DNA of 45,015 bases from Deferrisomatales bacterium (GCA_024277875.1 JAJRUI010000056.1:1-45015); one strand, 5' to 3'; shown: positions 8,288 through 20,914, counted from the first letter of the stretch. The notes: generated from the sequence alone by a model not told the origin. Numbers and translations are program-made.

Positions 8288-9049
8288 GTGGCCCCGGGCG
8301 AAGACCGGTTCTACCGCTCGTTCGAACGGCCGGCCGGGGGGCGGGTGCCGTTCCGGGTGCGGGTGGCCACGTCGGACCTGTACCTGCGGGCCGACCGGGA
8401 CCTGTCCCGGGAGGCCCTGGACGCGCTCCGCCGGGTGCGCGGCCAGGTTGAGGCCCATGTCCGCGCCCGGCCCGCGTTCGCCACGGCGCTCCGCCCGCTC
8501 GAGCCCCCGGCCGGCCCGGTGCCGCCGGTGGTCCGCGCGATGTACGCGGCCGCGGCCGCGGCCGGGGTGGGGCCCATGGCCGCGGTGGCCGGGGCGGTGG
8601 CGGGGGCGGTGGGCCGGGAACTCCGGCCCCTGTCCCGGGAGGTCCTGGTGGAGAACGGGGGCGACCTGTTCCTGGCCCTGCGGGACGCGGCCGTGGTGGG
8701 GCTCCACGCCGGGGACTCCCCGTTCTCGGGGCGCCTCGGCCTGCGGATCGACCCGTCAGAGACCCCGCTGGGGGTGTCCACCTCGTCGGGCACGGTGGGT
8801 CCCAGCCTGAGCTACGGCCGGGCCGACCTGGCCACCGTGCTGGCGGCCGACCCGGCCCTGGCCGACGCGGTGGCCACCGCCGCGGCCAACCGGGTCCACG
8901 GGCCGTCCGACGTGGCCGGCGCCGTGGCCTGGGCCGTGGACGTGCCCGGGGTGGCCGGGGCGGTGGTCGCCTGCGGCGATCGGCTGGGGGCGGCAGGCCG
9001 GGTGGTGTTCGAACCGATCCATGCGCAGGGCCCTGCGACGGACCCGTGA
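8288..9049 (+). CDS. UPF0280 family protein (COG2122, ApbE-like; sulfide assimilation partner)
   Basis: The product is 253 aa, starts with GTG three bases after the DUF39 stop, and overlaps the next gene by four bases (GTGA). Family features are FYRSFERP near the N-terminus, an Ala/Gly-rich central helix PMAAVAGAVAGAVGREL, and VENGGDLFL followed by LGVSTSSGTVGPSLSYG. COG2122 members resemble the flavin transferase ApbE. The methanogen homologue MA1715 is known to help growth on low sulfide, and family members are genetically linked to homocysteine formation in Desulfovibrio. Its exact biochemical role is unresolved. No signal peptide is seen, so it is cytoplasmic. Confidence 0.9.
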   Translation: MAPGEDRFYRSFERPAGGRVPFRVRVATSDLYLRADRDLSREALDALRRVRGQVEAHVRARPAFATALRPLEPPAGPVPPVVRAMYAAAAAAGVGPMAAVAGAVAGAVGRELRPLSREVLVENGGDLFLALRDAAVVGLHAGDSPFSGRLGLRIDPSETPLGVSTSSGTVGPSLSYGRADLATVLAADPALADAVATAAANRVHGPSDVAGAVAWAVDVPGVAGAVVACGDRLGAAGRVVFEPIHAQGPATDP

Positions 9050-9507
9050 CCGAGGCGACGACGATGGAGATCGCAAAGAACGTGCTGCTGGTGTTCCGGA
9101 CCGAGGTGATGTACCAGCCGGTGATCTACCGGCTCGCCAGGGAGTTCGACCTGGTGTTCAACATCCTCGAGGCCAAGATCTTCCCCCGTCGGGAAGGGCG
9201 CCTGATCCTCGAACTCCGGGGCACCCCGGACCGGGTGGGCGCGGGCGTCGCGTACCTGGCCAAGGCCGGGGTGGAGGTGACCTCGATCGCCGACAACATC
9301 CGGCGGGACGACGAGCGGTGCGTCCACTGCGGCGCGTGCACCGCGGTGTGCCGGACCGGAGCCCTGGCCGTGGACCGGGACACCGGCGAGATCGCGTTCG
9401 TGCCCGAACGGTGCGCGGCGTGCGGCCAGTGCGAGACCGCGTGCCCGATGCGGGCCCTGGCCGGGGTCAACATCGAGCGGCTGGGCGGCGTGGAGGCAGT
9501 GCGTTGA
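9046..9507 (+). CDS. NIL domain/two-[4Fe-4S] ferredoxin protein, partner of DUF39 sulfurtransferase
   Basis: The product is 153 aa. Residues ~10-85 are a NIL (ACT-like) domain, also found at the C-terminus of methionine ABC transporter ATPases. The rest is a ferredoxin with two clusters: CVHCGACTAVC and CAACGQCETAC, each followed by a later conserved Pro or residue from the other motif. In methanogens the equivalent MA1822 works with the DUF39 enzyme, presumably supplying electrons or carrying sulfur during homocysteine synthesis. The start used is the GTG overlapping the previous stop; an ATG at 9064 (MEIAKNVLLVFR) is also possible and would remove six residues. Confidence 0.93.
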   Translation: MTEATTMEIAKNVLLVFRTEVMYQPVIYRLAREFDLVFNILEAKIFPRREGRLILELRGTPDRVGAGVAYLAKAGVEVTSIADNIRRDDERCVHCGACTAVCRTGALAVDRDTGEIAFVPERCAACGQCETACPMRALAGVNIERLGGVEAVR

Positions 9508-10808
9508 TCCGGTGCCTGCTGGTCGCCGCGGTCGTCTGGGGAGCAGGCCTGTGGCCGGCGGCGGCGCTGGCGGCCGGCGGCGAGCTGCGGGTCACGGTGG
9601 ACGAGGCCGTGGCGCTGGCGCTGGAGGCCAACTACGACGTCCGGGAGGCGCGGGAGCGCCTGGCCGGGGGCGAGGGGCGCATCCAGGAGGCCCGGAGCGA
9701 GGTGCTGCCCCACTTCTCCCTCCAGGCCGACTACAGCCGCAGGTACGACGAGAGCATCCTGGACACGCTGGAGGGGTTCATCGCCCCGGAGCAGCGGGAC
9801 CGGTACGGGGTCCGGGCCTCGGTGAGCCAGCTCCTGTTCAGCTGGGGAAAGGCCACCGGCGGGATCGAGGCGGCCCGACTCGTGAAGATCCAGGCCGCGT
9901 ACGACCTCGCGGCTGCCCGGCGCCAGGTCAAGCTCGCCGTGCACCAGGCGTTCTACGACCTGCTCCTGCGGCAGCGGCTCGTGGAGGTGGCCCGGGAGCG
10001 CCTGGACCAGCGGCAGCGCCAGCTCGACGTGGCCGAGAAACGGTTCGCCGCCGGGGTGGTGAACGAGTTGGAGGTCCTCCGGGCCCGGGTGGACGTGGCC
10101 AACGCGCGTCCCGCGGTGAGCCGGGCCGAGAACCGGGTGCGCCAGGCCGTGGCGCGGCTCAACAACCTGCTGGCCCGGGACCAGGGTGCACCCCTGGAGG
10201 CCCGGGGAGAGCTTCGCTACAGCGCCGAACCGGCGCCGGAGCTGGGCAGGGTGGTGGAGCGGGCGCTGGCCCGCCGGCCCGAGATGGCGTCCCTGCGCCA
10301 GGCGCGGGAGATCGCCGGCAAGGAACTCGGGGTGGCCCGGGCCGAGAACAAGCTCAACGTGTACCTCCAGGGCGAGTACGGTTACGCGACCGAGGAGTTC
10401 CAGAGGCTGGGTCCGGACCGGGAGGTGTGGGCCGCCGGGGTCCGGTTCGACTGGCCGCTGTTCGACGGCGGGCGCACCCGGGGCCGGGTGGCCCAGGCCG
10501 CGAGCCGGGCCCGGGCCGTGGACATCGCGCTCCAGAGGCTCGCCCAGGCCGTGGCCCTGGAGGCCAAGGTGGCCTTGGACGACCTGAAGGAGGCAGAGGA
10601 GGTGCTCGCCGCGTCCAGCCTCAACATCGAGCAGGCCCGCAAGGCGCTCGCGCTCGCCGAGACCTCGTACAAGTACGGCGTGGCCACCTCCCTGGACGTG
10701 ACCAACGCCCAACTGGGGTTGACCTCCGCCCTGGTGAACCACGCCCAGTCCACCTACGACGCCGTGCTGGCCCGGGCCCGGGTGTTGGCGGTGATGAACG
10801 ACCTGTAG
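9504..10808 (+). CDS. TolC family outer-membrane efflux protein
   Basis: The product is 434 aa. A signal peptide spans about residues 1-24 (CLLVAAVVWGAGLWPAAALA). Two outer-membrane-efflux repeats follow, each with long amphipathic helices rich in Ala, Arg and Glu; typical segments are DEAVALALEANYDVREARER and VRFDWPLFDGGRTRGRV. The protein would form a trimeric channel across outer membrane and periplasm. The proposed TTG start overlaps the preceding TGA (TTGA) and has GGAGG seven bases upstream; no better in-frame start precedes the signal peptide. Its translational coupling to the homocysteine genes is unexpected. No membrane-fusion or inner-membrane pump gene is adjacent. It converges on amtB, with 106 bases between and no clear terminator. 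Confidence 0.9.
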   Translation: MIRCLLVAAVVWGAGLWPAAALAAGGELRVTVDEAVALALEANYDVREARERLAGGEGRIQEARSEVLPHFSLQADYSRRYDESILDTLEGFIAPEQRDRYGVRASVSQLLFSWGKATGGIEAARLVKIQAAYDLAAARRQVKLAVHQAFYDLLLRQRLVEVARERLDQRQRQLDVAEKRFAAGVVNELEVLRARVDVANARPAVSRAENRVRQAVARLNNLLARDQGAPLEARGELRYSAEPAPELGRVVERALARRPEMASLRQAREIAGKELGVARAENKLNVYLQGEYGYATEEFQRLGPDREVWAAGVRFDWPLFDGGRTRGRVAQAASRARAVDIALQRLAQAVALEAKVALDDLKEAEEVLAASSLNIEQARKALALAETSYKYGVATSLDVTNAQLGLTSALVNHAQSTYDAVLARARVLAVMNDL

Positions 10809-10914
10809 CTGCGCCCCGTGGACGAGGTTGGCCTCCTGGTAGACGTACGCGCGGGCAGCCCCCGTCCGTGGGGGGGGCCGCGCTGACGACCCTGCCGGTT
10901 CCGCCCCGGGGGGG

Positions 10915-12218
10915 CTACAGGTCGTACCCCCGTTCCTCGTGGAGCACCAGGTCCAGTCCCTGGATCTCGGTCTCCTCGTCCACCCGCAGGCCGCACACCG
11001 CGTCGATCGCCTTCAGGATCACGAAGGTGACCACCACGGTGTACCCGAACGTGGCGCCCACCCCGACCGCCTGCACCCCCACCTGCCGGCCGATCGACCC
11101 GATCCCGTCCGCGAACCCGAGACCGCTCAGGGGCCCCAGGGCCGGCGAGCACAGCACGCCGGCGAGCAGCGTGCCCAGCATGCCCCCGACCCCGTGCACC
11201 GGGAACACGTCCAGGGAGTCGTCGATCCCCAGGACCTGTTTGACGTAGTTGGTGGCGTTGAAACACACCAGCCCGGCCGCGATCCCGATGACCAGGGCGC
11301 CCGCCGGGCCCACGAAACCGGAGGCCGGGGTGATCGTGCCGAGGCCGGCCACCATGCCGGTGACCACCCCCAGCACGCTCGGCTTGCCGTACTTCTTCCA
11401 CTCGCACGCCATCCAGGTGAGGGCGCCGGCCGACGCGGACAGGTGGGTGGCCACCAGGGCCATGCCCGCGCCCCCGTCGGCCGCCAGGGCGCTGCCCGCG
11501 TTGAACCCGTACCACCCCACCCACAGCATGCCGGCCCCGGCCACGGTGAGGGTCATGTTGTGGGGCGGCATCGGCGTGTCCGGAAACCCCCGGCGCTTGC
11601 CGATCACCAGGGCCGACACCAGGGCGGCCGCGCCTGCGGTGACGTGCACCACCGTGCCGCCGGCGAAGTCCAGCAGGCCCATCTGCCCGAGCCAGCCGCC
11701 GCCCCATACCCAGTGGGTCACCGGAGCGTACACCAGGGTGGCCCACAGCACCGTGAACCACAGCACCGCCGAGAACTTCATCCGCTCGGCAAAGGCTCCG
11801 AGCACGAGCCCCGGCGTGATGATCGCGAACGTGAGCTGGAACAGGGCGAACACGGTCTCGGGGATCGTGCCCGAGACCGCGTCCACCCCGACCCCGGCGA
11901 ACAGGGCCTTGTCCAGCCCGCCGACCACACCGCCCAGGTCGCTGCCGAACGACAGGCTGTACCCGTACAGGAGCCACCACACGGACACGACGCCCGTGAT
12001 CGCGAAACACTGCATCAGGACCGACAGGACGTTTTTGGCCCGGACGAGCCCGCCGTAGAACAGGGCCAGGCCGGGCAGGGTCATGAACAGGACCAGGGCG
12101 GTGGACGTCAGGATCCACGCCGTGTCCCCGCTGTCCACGGCGCCGCGCCAGGCCCGTGCGGCCAGGGGCAGGGCGAGAACAAGCCCGAAGGCGGCTGCGG
12201 CCTTCCCGGCGCGGGACA

Positions 12219-12219
<1 letters not shown>
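10915..12219 (-). CDS. amtB: Ammonium transporter AmtB
   Basis: The product is 434 aa with a cleavable-looking N-terminal hydrophobic segment (residues 1-22) and eleven expected membrane helices. The two pore histidines of the family are recognisable in AGGTVVHVTAG and DVFPVHGVGG. Other hallmarks are LFYGGLVRAKN and GAFAERMKF. It conducts ammonium or ammonia across the inner membrane and is normally gated by a PII protein. Its ATG overlaps the glnB stop by one base, the classical glnB/K-amtB pair. Confidence 0.97.
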
Positions 12220-15838
<3,619 letters not shown>

Positions 15839-17020
15839 ACGTGGGGCGAGTACGCCCAGTGGCCCGACGCGACCAGCAACCTGTGGTTCGATACCTGGGG
15901 CGGGGTGGTCACCGTGGTCCAGGAGCGGTGCGCCCCCGACGGAACCTGCGAGCGGTCCGAGGAGCTGGTGCGGGCGTCGGTCGCGGTGGACGACGTCAAC
16001 TTCCGCGTCGGCGCGTGGCTGCCCGACGACTGGGCCGGGTGGGACGACGACGGCGACGGCCTGTCCAACGGCGACGAGCAGGAGATCGGCACCGATCCGT
16101 GGAACTGGGACTCGGACTGGGACGGGGTGGGCGACGCCCAGGAGATCGCGGACGGTACCGACCCGCTCAACGCCGACACGGACGGTGACGGCTGCCGCGA
16201 CGGTGACGAGGCGGCGTTGGGCCTCGATCCCCAGGACCCGGACGACGGTGGCGAGTGCGCTGCCGCCGGCGCCGGCACCGACTCGGACTACGACGGCCTG
16301 TCCGACGAACTGGAGGCCGCGGCTGGCACCAACCCGTACAACTGGGACACCGACGAGGACGGCTGCAACGACTTCGTCGAGTACCAGGACCAGGCGGCGG
16401 GCGGCTCTGCCGACCCCCTGGACCCGGCTGTTGGGCTGCCGGAGTGCTATGCCGGGGGCATGGATATGGACATGGACATGGACGGCGACGGGGTGCTGGA
16501 CGCGGACGACAACTGCCCCATGGTGCCCAACCCCGACCAGGTGGACACGGACGGAAACGGGGTCGGCGACGTGTGCGAGATGGGCGACGGTGAGCCTGTG
16601 GACACCGACGGCGACGGCATCTCCGACGGGCTGGAGATGATGATCGGGGCCGACCCGGCCGACCCGGCCGACCCGGTCACCTACGCGTTGCCGTCCCGGG
16701 ATCACATGGTCGGGACCTGGGATGCCGTGGACCCGGAGAGCGGGGCAGTGATGGCCACGGTCGTGTTCGATATCAACGACCCTGTGTCGTACCGGGTGGA
16801 CTTCTTCCTGCCTCCGCCCGCCCCGGCGGAGTTCGAGGAGGGTACGTGGACCGAGGTGGACCTTGACGGCGACGGTGTTCTCGACGGCATCGAGACCACC
16901 ATCACCGGTGCCACGGACCCGGCGGAAGTGGGAGCCACCGAGTTCGTCCCCGTTGTCTTCCTGGACTCGGGCTACACACAGATGGTGGTCAACGGAGAGG
17001 TCGTTTTCGGCAAGCGTTGA
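15839..17020 (+). pseudogene. In-frame continuation of the lipoprotein after UAG: Ca-binding TSP3-like repeats and C-terminal domain
   Basis: Directly after the TAG at 15836-15838, the same frame stays open to a TGA at 17018. It encodes TWGEYAQWPDATSNLWF and then several thrombospondin type 3-like aspartate repeats, such as WDDDGDGLSNGDE, DTDGDGCRDGDE, DSDYDGLSDELE and DTDGDGISDGLE. These motifs bind Ca in extracellular proteins. A final ~110-residue domain (VGTWDAVDPESG...VVNGEVVFGKR) closes the protein. I see no convincing ribosome binding site or signal peptide for an independent start (the first GTG is at 15905), so this is either the tail of a gene broken by one CAG-to-TAG-like change or the product of read-through. 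Sequence error is a third option. Confidence 0.7.
16460..16483 (+). repeat. Tandem ATGGAC hexamer repeat encoding Met-Asp repeats
   Basis: Four consecutive ATGGAY hexamers encode (Met-Asp)4 just before DGDGVLDADDN in the Ca-binding part of the lipoprotein. Nearby, at about 16650-16680, a 9-base GCCGACCCG unit is repeated three times (ADPADPADP). Both are simple coding repeats prone to slippage. Confidence 0.8.
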
Positions 17021-17047
17021 ACGGTTGGCACGGTAGAGGGAAAAAGG

Positions 17048-17075
17048 CGGGGAGGCCTTCGGGCCTCCCCGTTTT
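17048..17075 (+). terminator. Intrinsic terminator after the lipoprotein gene
   Basis: A perfect 10-base stem, CGGGGAGGCC and its complement, closes a TTCG tetraloop and is followed by TTTT. It lies 28 bases after the TGA of the lipoprotein continuation, which fits the idea that 12851-17020 was or is one transcription unit. Confidence 0.9.
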
Positions 17076-17077
17076 CT

Positions 17078-17086
17078 TGCTAGGAT
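17078..17086 (+). promoter_or_regulatory. Putative extended -10 promoter of the metalloprotease gene
   Basis: TGC-TAGGAT directly follows the terminator and lies 46 bases before the metalloprotease ATG. The same TGC-TAnnnT form occurs upstream of tatA, the DUF5658 gene and hsdM. No good -35 is visible, as is usual for extended -10 promoters. Confidence 0.4.
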
Positions 17087-17131
17087 GCCCCGGCCGGTCC
17101 GGTCGGGCGGGCGTTGGGGAAGGGGAGCGCG

Positions 17132-18550
17132 ATGCACAAGGGAATCGGGATTCTGGTGGCCGTCTTGTGCCTGGCCGCTCCGGCCGCGGGTGCCGGCGCG
17201 GGCCGGTGCGGGATCCGGGACCCCTTGCTGGATGGAGCGCGGCTCTCGCCGCTCCGGCCCCTGGCCCGGGCCGCGGCCCGGGAGGCCGTGTCCGTGGACA
17301 CGGGCGGCGCCCACACGTTGCTGACGGACCACTTCCGGGTGGTGTGGGGGGACGGGTACGATCCGTGGGATCCGGACTGGGCCGACCCGGACGGGGACGG
17401 GATTCCCGCCTGGGTATCCACCCTGGCCGGGGCGCTGGAGGCTGCCTACGAGGTCCAGTCCGAGTTGGGTTTCCCCGAACCCTACGGTTCGGACCGGTAC
17501 TACCTGGATGCGTACGTGGCGAATACCGGGGTTGCGAAGGACGGGGCCGCCGTGACCATCTCCTCCGGTTACTACGCGGTCACCGAGGTGAACACGGCGT
17601 TCGAGACGGCGTACTTCGTGTTCAACGACGACTTCTCTTCGTTCACCGGCGATGAACTCGGGGTGCTCCGGGCCACCGCGGCCCACGAGTTGTTCCACGC
17701 CGTGCAGCGGGCGGACTACCCGTGGGACGACGAGGACCTGATCCCCGACGCCCGATGGGACGCCGAGAAGTGGTGGTTCGAGGCCACAGCCACGTGGATG
17801 GAAGAGGTGTGCGCGCCCGACGTGGACGACTACGTGGGCTACGTGCGGGAGTTCCTGTCCGCCCCCTGGGAGCCCCTGTCCTCCACGGACGGGCTGCGGG
17901 AGTACGGGGCCGCGATCTTCCCCGGGTACCTGTGGCTCCGGGAGGGCGGCGCGCCCCTGTGGCAGGCGGTGTTCGCGAGCGCCCGGCAGGACGGCGTGGT
18001 GGCCGCGCTGGATGCTGCCCTGGGCGGCCGGTTGCAGCAGGTGGTCGCCGCGTTCTGGATCTCGGCGGCCCACCCGGAGGACCTGTGGCCGGACGGGGGC
18101 GGGTTCGGTCCCCGGCTGTCGTCCTATGCTGTGCCGCCCGTGGACCTCGACCTGTCCGGCTCCCGGGCCGTGGGGCGCTTCGGCGCCCACCTCGTGCGGA
18201 TCGGGTCGATCCACGGGACGGTGTGGGGGAGCGTCGAGCCTGCCGACCCGGGCGGCGCGTGGGCCGTAGGGGTAGCCGGTCCGACCGGTGATCCGCCCGA
18301 CCTGGTGACCCCGGCGGCCGACCCCGCCCCGTGGTCATCGGCGGACGGCACGGTGTACCTGGCCGTGGTGAACCTGTCGGCGGCCGACGCAGATCGGGCC
18401 GTGCGGCTGTGGGTGTCCGACGCGGAGGAGGGCCCGCCCCGGGAGGCGCCCCCCGGCAGCGAAGAAGGCGCGGAAGCGCTCTCCTCCGGGGGCGCCGGGA
18501 CCGGAGGGTGTTTCCTGGTTGAGTTGGGCCGGTCCACGTTCTTTCCTTGA
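17132..18550 (+). CDS. Secreted putative zinc metalloprotease, MXAN_6640-like family
   Basis: The product is 472 aa with a signal peptide (about residues 1-21, ILVAVLCLAAPAAGAGA). The zinc motif H185-ELF-H189 lies in ATAAHELFHAVQ. A downstream WWFEATATWMEE (Glu217) can supply the third ligand in the gluzincin manner. A Ca-binding-like DPDWADPDGDGIP occurs near residue 85. The C-terminal ~120 residues look like a beta-sandwich domain (GTVYLAVVNLSAADADRAVRLWV). The overall plan fits the MXAN_6640 family of putative metalloproteases from Myxococcus and relatives. GGGGAG precedes the ATG. It may process or be co-secreted with the preceding lipoprotein, but this is only suggested by position. Confidence 0.8.
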   Translation: MHKGIGILVAVLCLAAPAAGAGAGRCGIRDPLLDGARLSPLRPLARAAAREAVSVDTGGAHTLLTDHFRVVWGDGYDPWDPDWADPDGDGIPAWVSTLAGALEAAYEVQSELGFPEPYGSDRYYLDAYVANTGVAKDGAAVTISSGYYAVTEVNTAFETAYFVFNDDFSSFTGDELGVLRATAAHELFHAVQRADYPWDDEDLIPDARWDAEKWWFEATATWMEEVCAPDVDDYVGYVREFLSAPWEPLSSTDGLREYGAAIFPGYLWLREGGAPLWQAVFASARQDGVVAALDAALGGRLQQVVAAFWISAAHPEDLWPDGGGFGPRLSSYAVPPVDLDLSGSRAVGRFGAHLVRIGSIHGTVWGSVEPADPGGAWAVGVAGPTGDPPDLVTPAADPAPWSSADGTVYLAVVNLSAADADRAVRLWVSDAEEGPPREAPPGSEEGAEALSSGGAGTGGCFLVELGRSTFFP

Positions 18551-18576
18551 TTCCGCCCAGCCATTTCCGGTATAAA
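18547..18576 (+). promoter_or_regulatory. Putative sigma-70 promoter of the rpsF operon
   Basis: TTGATT and TATAAA are separated by 18 bases just after the metalloprotease stop; TTGATT overlaps the stop codon. Transcription would start near 18583, leaving a ~70-base structured leader before rpsF. Confidence 0.55.
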
Positions 18577-18588
18577 GCACGGTCCCCT

Positions 18589-18632
18589 CGGGTCGCCACC
18601 GGGCGGCCCGTACTCCTTGCCCCTGTCGGGGC
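18589..18632 (+). promoter_or_regulatory. Structured rpsF leader, candidate S6:S18 autoregulatory element
   Basis: Two hairpins fill the leader. The first pairs CGGGTCGCC (18589-18597) with GGCGGCCCG (18602-18610) around ACCG; the second pairs GCCCC with GGGGC around TGTC (18619-18632). The S6:S18 complex is known to bind a hairpin in its own mRNA leader in many bacteria, with conserved C/G-rich loop bases. The position fits, but I cannot confirm the exact motif. Confidence 0.4.
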
Positions 18633-18654
18633 TTGACAGCCGAAAGGAGAACCC

Positions 18655-19122
18655 ATGGCACAGACCTGGAACCGGTACGAGTCGCTCCTGTTGTTCGACC
18701 CGGACCTCGGCACCGAGGCCACCGAAGAACTGGTGCAGCGGACCCGCGGTTTCGTGACCAACGAGGGCGGCCGCCTGATCAAGACCGACCGGTGGGGTGT
18801 GCGTGCCACCGCGTTCGAGTTGAAGGGCCGATCCAAGGCGTACTACCTGCTGCTCGAGTTCGCCGGGCCCATCCAGGCGGCCCGGGAACTGGACCGGCGG
18901 CTGAACCTGGTCGACACGGTGCTCAAGTTCCAGACGATCAAGCTGGCGGACCGGATCGACCCGGACGGGCTGCCCGACGAGGAGGACCTCGGGCTGGCCG
19001 AGCCTGCCGCCGGAGCGGCTCCGGCCGGGGAGGCGTCCGCCCCGGAGGCGCCCGAAGGGGCTGCTGCCGAGACCGGCGCCCCGGCTCCGGAAGAGAAGAC
19101 CGACGGCGACGGGGGGGCGTGA
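18655..19122 (+). CDS. rpsF: 30S ribosomal protein bS6
   Basis: The product is 155 aa. Residues 1-105 match bS6 (RYESLLLFDPDL, WGVRATAFELKGRSKAYYLL, LKFQTIKLADR). The last ~50 residues are an Ala/Pro/Glu-rich tail, longer than in E. coli. AAAGGAG precedes the ATG with good spacing. It is first in the rpsF-rpsR-DUF2232-rplI cluster. Confidence 0.97.
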   Translation: MAQTWNRYESLLLFDPDLGTEATEELVQRTRGFVTNEGGRLIKTDRWGVRATAFELKGRSKAYYLLLEFAGPIQAARELDRRLNLVDTVLKFQTIKLADRIDPDGLPDEEDLGLAEPAAGAAPAGEASAPEAPEGAAAETGAPAPEEKTDGDGGA

Positions 19123-19182
19123 TCTCCGCTCCGGCGTACCCTTGCGTTTCACCATCCGTTCATGCTTTGAAGGAGTAGGACC

Positions 19183-19416
19183 ATGGCTCATCCCTATCGC
19201 CGTCGCAGCCGCCGCAAGGTGTGCCGTTTTTGTGTCAACCCGGAACTGCCCCTGGACTACAAGCACCCGGAGGTGCTCGGGCAGTTCCTGTCGGAGCGGG
19301 CCAAGATCATCCCGAGCCGGATCTCGGGCAACTGTGCCCACCACCAGCGCCTGCTCTCGGTGGAAATCAAACGGGCCCGCAACGTGGCCCTGCTGCCGTT
19401 CACCCGGCTCCCGTAG
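19183..19416 (+). CDS. rpsR: 30S ribosomal protein bS18
   Basis: The product is 77 aa with the bS18 core ([40 protein letters not shown]). The N-terminal CRFC pair together with the later C-A-H-H gives the zinc-binding form of the protein. AAGGAG precedes the ATG. Confidence 0.98.
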   Translation: MAHPYRRRSRRKVCRFCVNPELPLDYKHPEVLGQFLSERAKIIPSRISGNCAHHQRLLSVEIKRARNVALLPFTRLP

Positions 19417-19427
19417 CGCCGCCCGCG

Positions 19428-20387
19428 GTGCGCGGTCCCGTGACCGGGGGCGGTGCGGCCCGCCTGTTGCCCGCCTGGGCCGGGGTCCTGTCCGCCCTGT
19501 TGTTCTCGGCCTCGGTGTGGATGCCCCCGGTGGGGTTCGCCCTGTCCCTGGCGAGTCCCGGGCCGCTGGCCCTGGCCACCTGGCGGTCCGGCCTGAGCGG
19601 AGGGCTCCTGTCCCTGCTGGTCGGGGTGGGGGTGACCGCCGTGATCGTCGGCCCGGAAGCGGCCGCGATCTACGCGGGCCAGTTCGCGGCCGGGGGGTGC
19701 GTGATGGGGTTGGCCCTGCGGGCCGGCCGCGGACCGGCCGCGGTGGTGGGCGGGTACACCGCGGTGGCCGTGGGCGCGTTCTGGTTGACCCTGGCCGTGG
19801 CCGCGATGCGGGAAGGGGTGGGCCTCGGCGTGTACGTGGGCCAACTGCTCGACCAGACCAGCGCGCTGTTCGCCGGCGCGTTCCAGCAGGAAGGGCTCGA
19901 CCCCGAGACCGTGCTCGCGGTGCAGGCCGGGATGGACGAGACCTACCGGTCTCTCCGGGTCCTGTTCCCGGGCCTGATGGTGTGCCTGTCGGTGCTGACG
20001 GGCTGGGGCAACGCCCTGGCCCTGCGCCGCTCGGCCGGGGGGGGCGACGGGTGGGACGGGTGGCGCGCGCCCGAGTGGCTCATCTGGGTGCTGGTGGGGG
20101 CGGGGCTCGCAGGGGTCCTGACCGCAGGCGTCCTTTCCGCGGTGGGCTGGAACCTGTTCGCCGTGGCGGCGACCGTGTACTTCCTGCAGGGGATGGCGGT
20201 GATCCACCGCGTGATGGCCGTCCGGGGGCTGCCCAGGATGTTTCGGATCGCAGCGTATTTACTGATTTTTTTGCAGTTCCCCGTGACGATGTTGGTGGCC
20301 GGCGTGGGCGCGTTCGACCTGTGGTTCGACTTCCGCGCGCGGCTGGCGCCGTCCTCCCCCCCGGCGGGGGGCGGAACCCGGAGTTGA
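19428..20387 (+). CDS. DUF2232 family integral membrane protein (YybS-like)
   Basis: A hydrophobic product of about 319 aa with roughly seven to eight membrane segments, for example WAGVLSALLFSASVWMPPVG, GGLLSLLVGVGVTAVIVG and WLIWVLVGAGLAGVLTAGVL. DUF2232 members occur between rpsR and rplI in many deltaproteobacteria; their function is unknown. The start is uncertain: GTG at 19428 or GTG at 19440 (VTGGGAARLLPAWAG) are both possible, neither with a clear ribosome binding site, so translation may be coupled to rpsR, which ends twelve bases earlier. Confidence 0.8.
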   Translation: MRGPVTGGGAARLLPAWAGVLSALLFSASVWMPPVGFALSLASPGPLALATWRSGLSGGLLSLLVGVGVTAVIVGPEAAAIYAGQFAAGGCVMGLALRAGRGPAAVVGGYTAVAVGAFWLTLAVAAMREGVGLGVYVGQLLDQTSALFAGAFQQEGLDPETVLAVQAGMDETYRSLRVLFPGLMVCLSVLTGWGNALALRRSAGGGDGWDGWRAPEWLIWVLVGAGLAGVLTAGVLSAVGWNLFAVAATVYFLQGMAVIHRVMAVRGLPRMFRIAAYLLIFLQFPVTMLVAGVGAFDLWFDFRARLAPSSPPAGGGTRS

Positions 20388-20415
20388 CAACGTAGCCTCG
20401 TGAGGAGACATCCCC

Positions 20416-20871
20416 ATGAAGATCATCCTGAAAGAGACGGTCGAGAACCTGGGCACGGTGGGCGACGTGGTCGCCGTGCGCGACGGGTACGCCCGCAACT
20501 ACCTGCTGCCCCGGGGCCTGGCCGTGCTGGCCGACTCCCGCAACGCAAAGGCGATCGAGCACCAGCAGCGGGCGCTCGAGAAGAAGCGTCTCCGGGAGGT
20601 TGCCAAGGCCGAGGAACTGGCCGCGGCGCTGGGCGGAACGCGCCTCGGGTTCCGGCGCCGTGCGTCGGACCAGAACCAGCTGTTCGGGTCGGTCACGTCC
20701 AACGACGTGGAAGCCGCGCTCAAGGACAAGGGCTTCCAGATTTCCCGCAAGCAGCTCGTGCTGGAACAGCCGATCAAGTCCCTGGGCGAGTTCCCGGTTG
20801 GGGTCAAGCTCCACGGCGGGGTGCGGACCGAGGTCGTGGTGGTGGTGGAGCGGGAAGGCGCCGAAGCCTGA
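20416..20871 (+). CDS. rplI: 50S ribosomal protein bL9
   Basis: The product is 151 aa and matches bL9 throughout: N-domain MKIILKETVENLGTVGD and RDGYARNYLLPRGLA, a connecting helix rich in Lys, Arg and Glu, and a C-domain ending VVVVVEREGAEA. The ATG at 20416 lies 28 bases after the DUF2232 stop; GAGGAGA is located about eleven bases upstream. Confidence 0.98.
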   Translation: MKIILKETVENLGTVGDVVAVRDGYARNYLLPRGLAVLADSRNAKAIEHQQRALEKKRLREVAKAEELAAALGGTRLGFRRRASDQNQLFGSVTSNDVEAALKDKGFQISRKQLVLEQPIKSLGEFPVGVKLHGGVRTEVVVVVEREGAEA

Positions 20872-20914
20872 CCCGCGTCGCGCCCGGCCGCTGCCATCCG
20901 TCGTGCTTCTCGGG

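Noticed and set aside
10809-10836. A third read-through candidate: in-frame sequence after the TAG of the TolC gene
   Set aside because: The following codons (LRPVDEVGLLVDVRAG...) do not resemble TolC-family C-termini, and the protein already has a normal end at the TAG.
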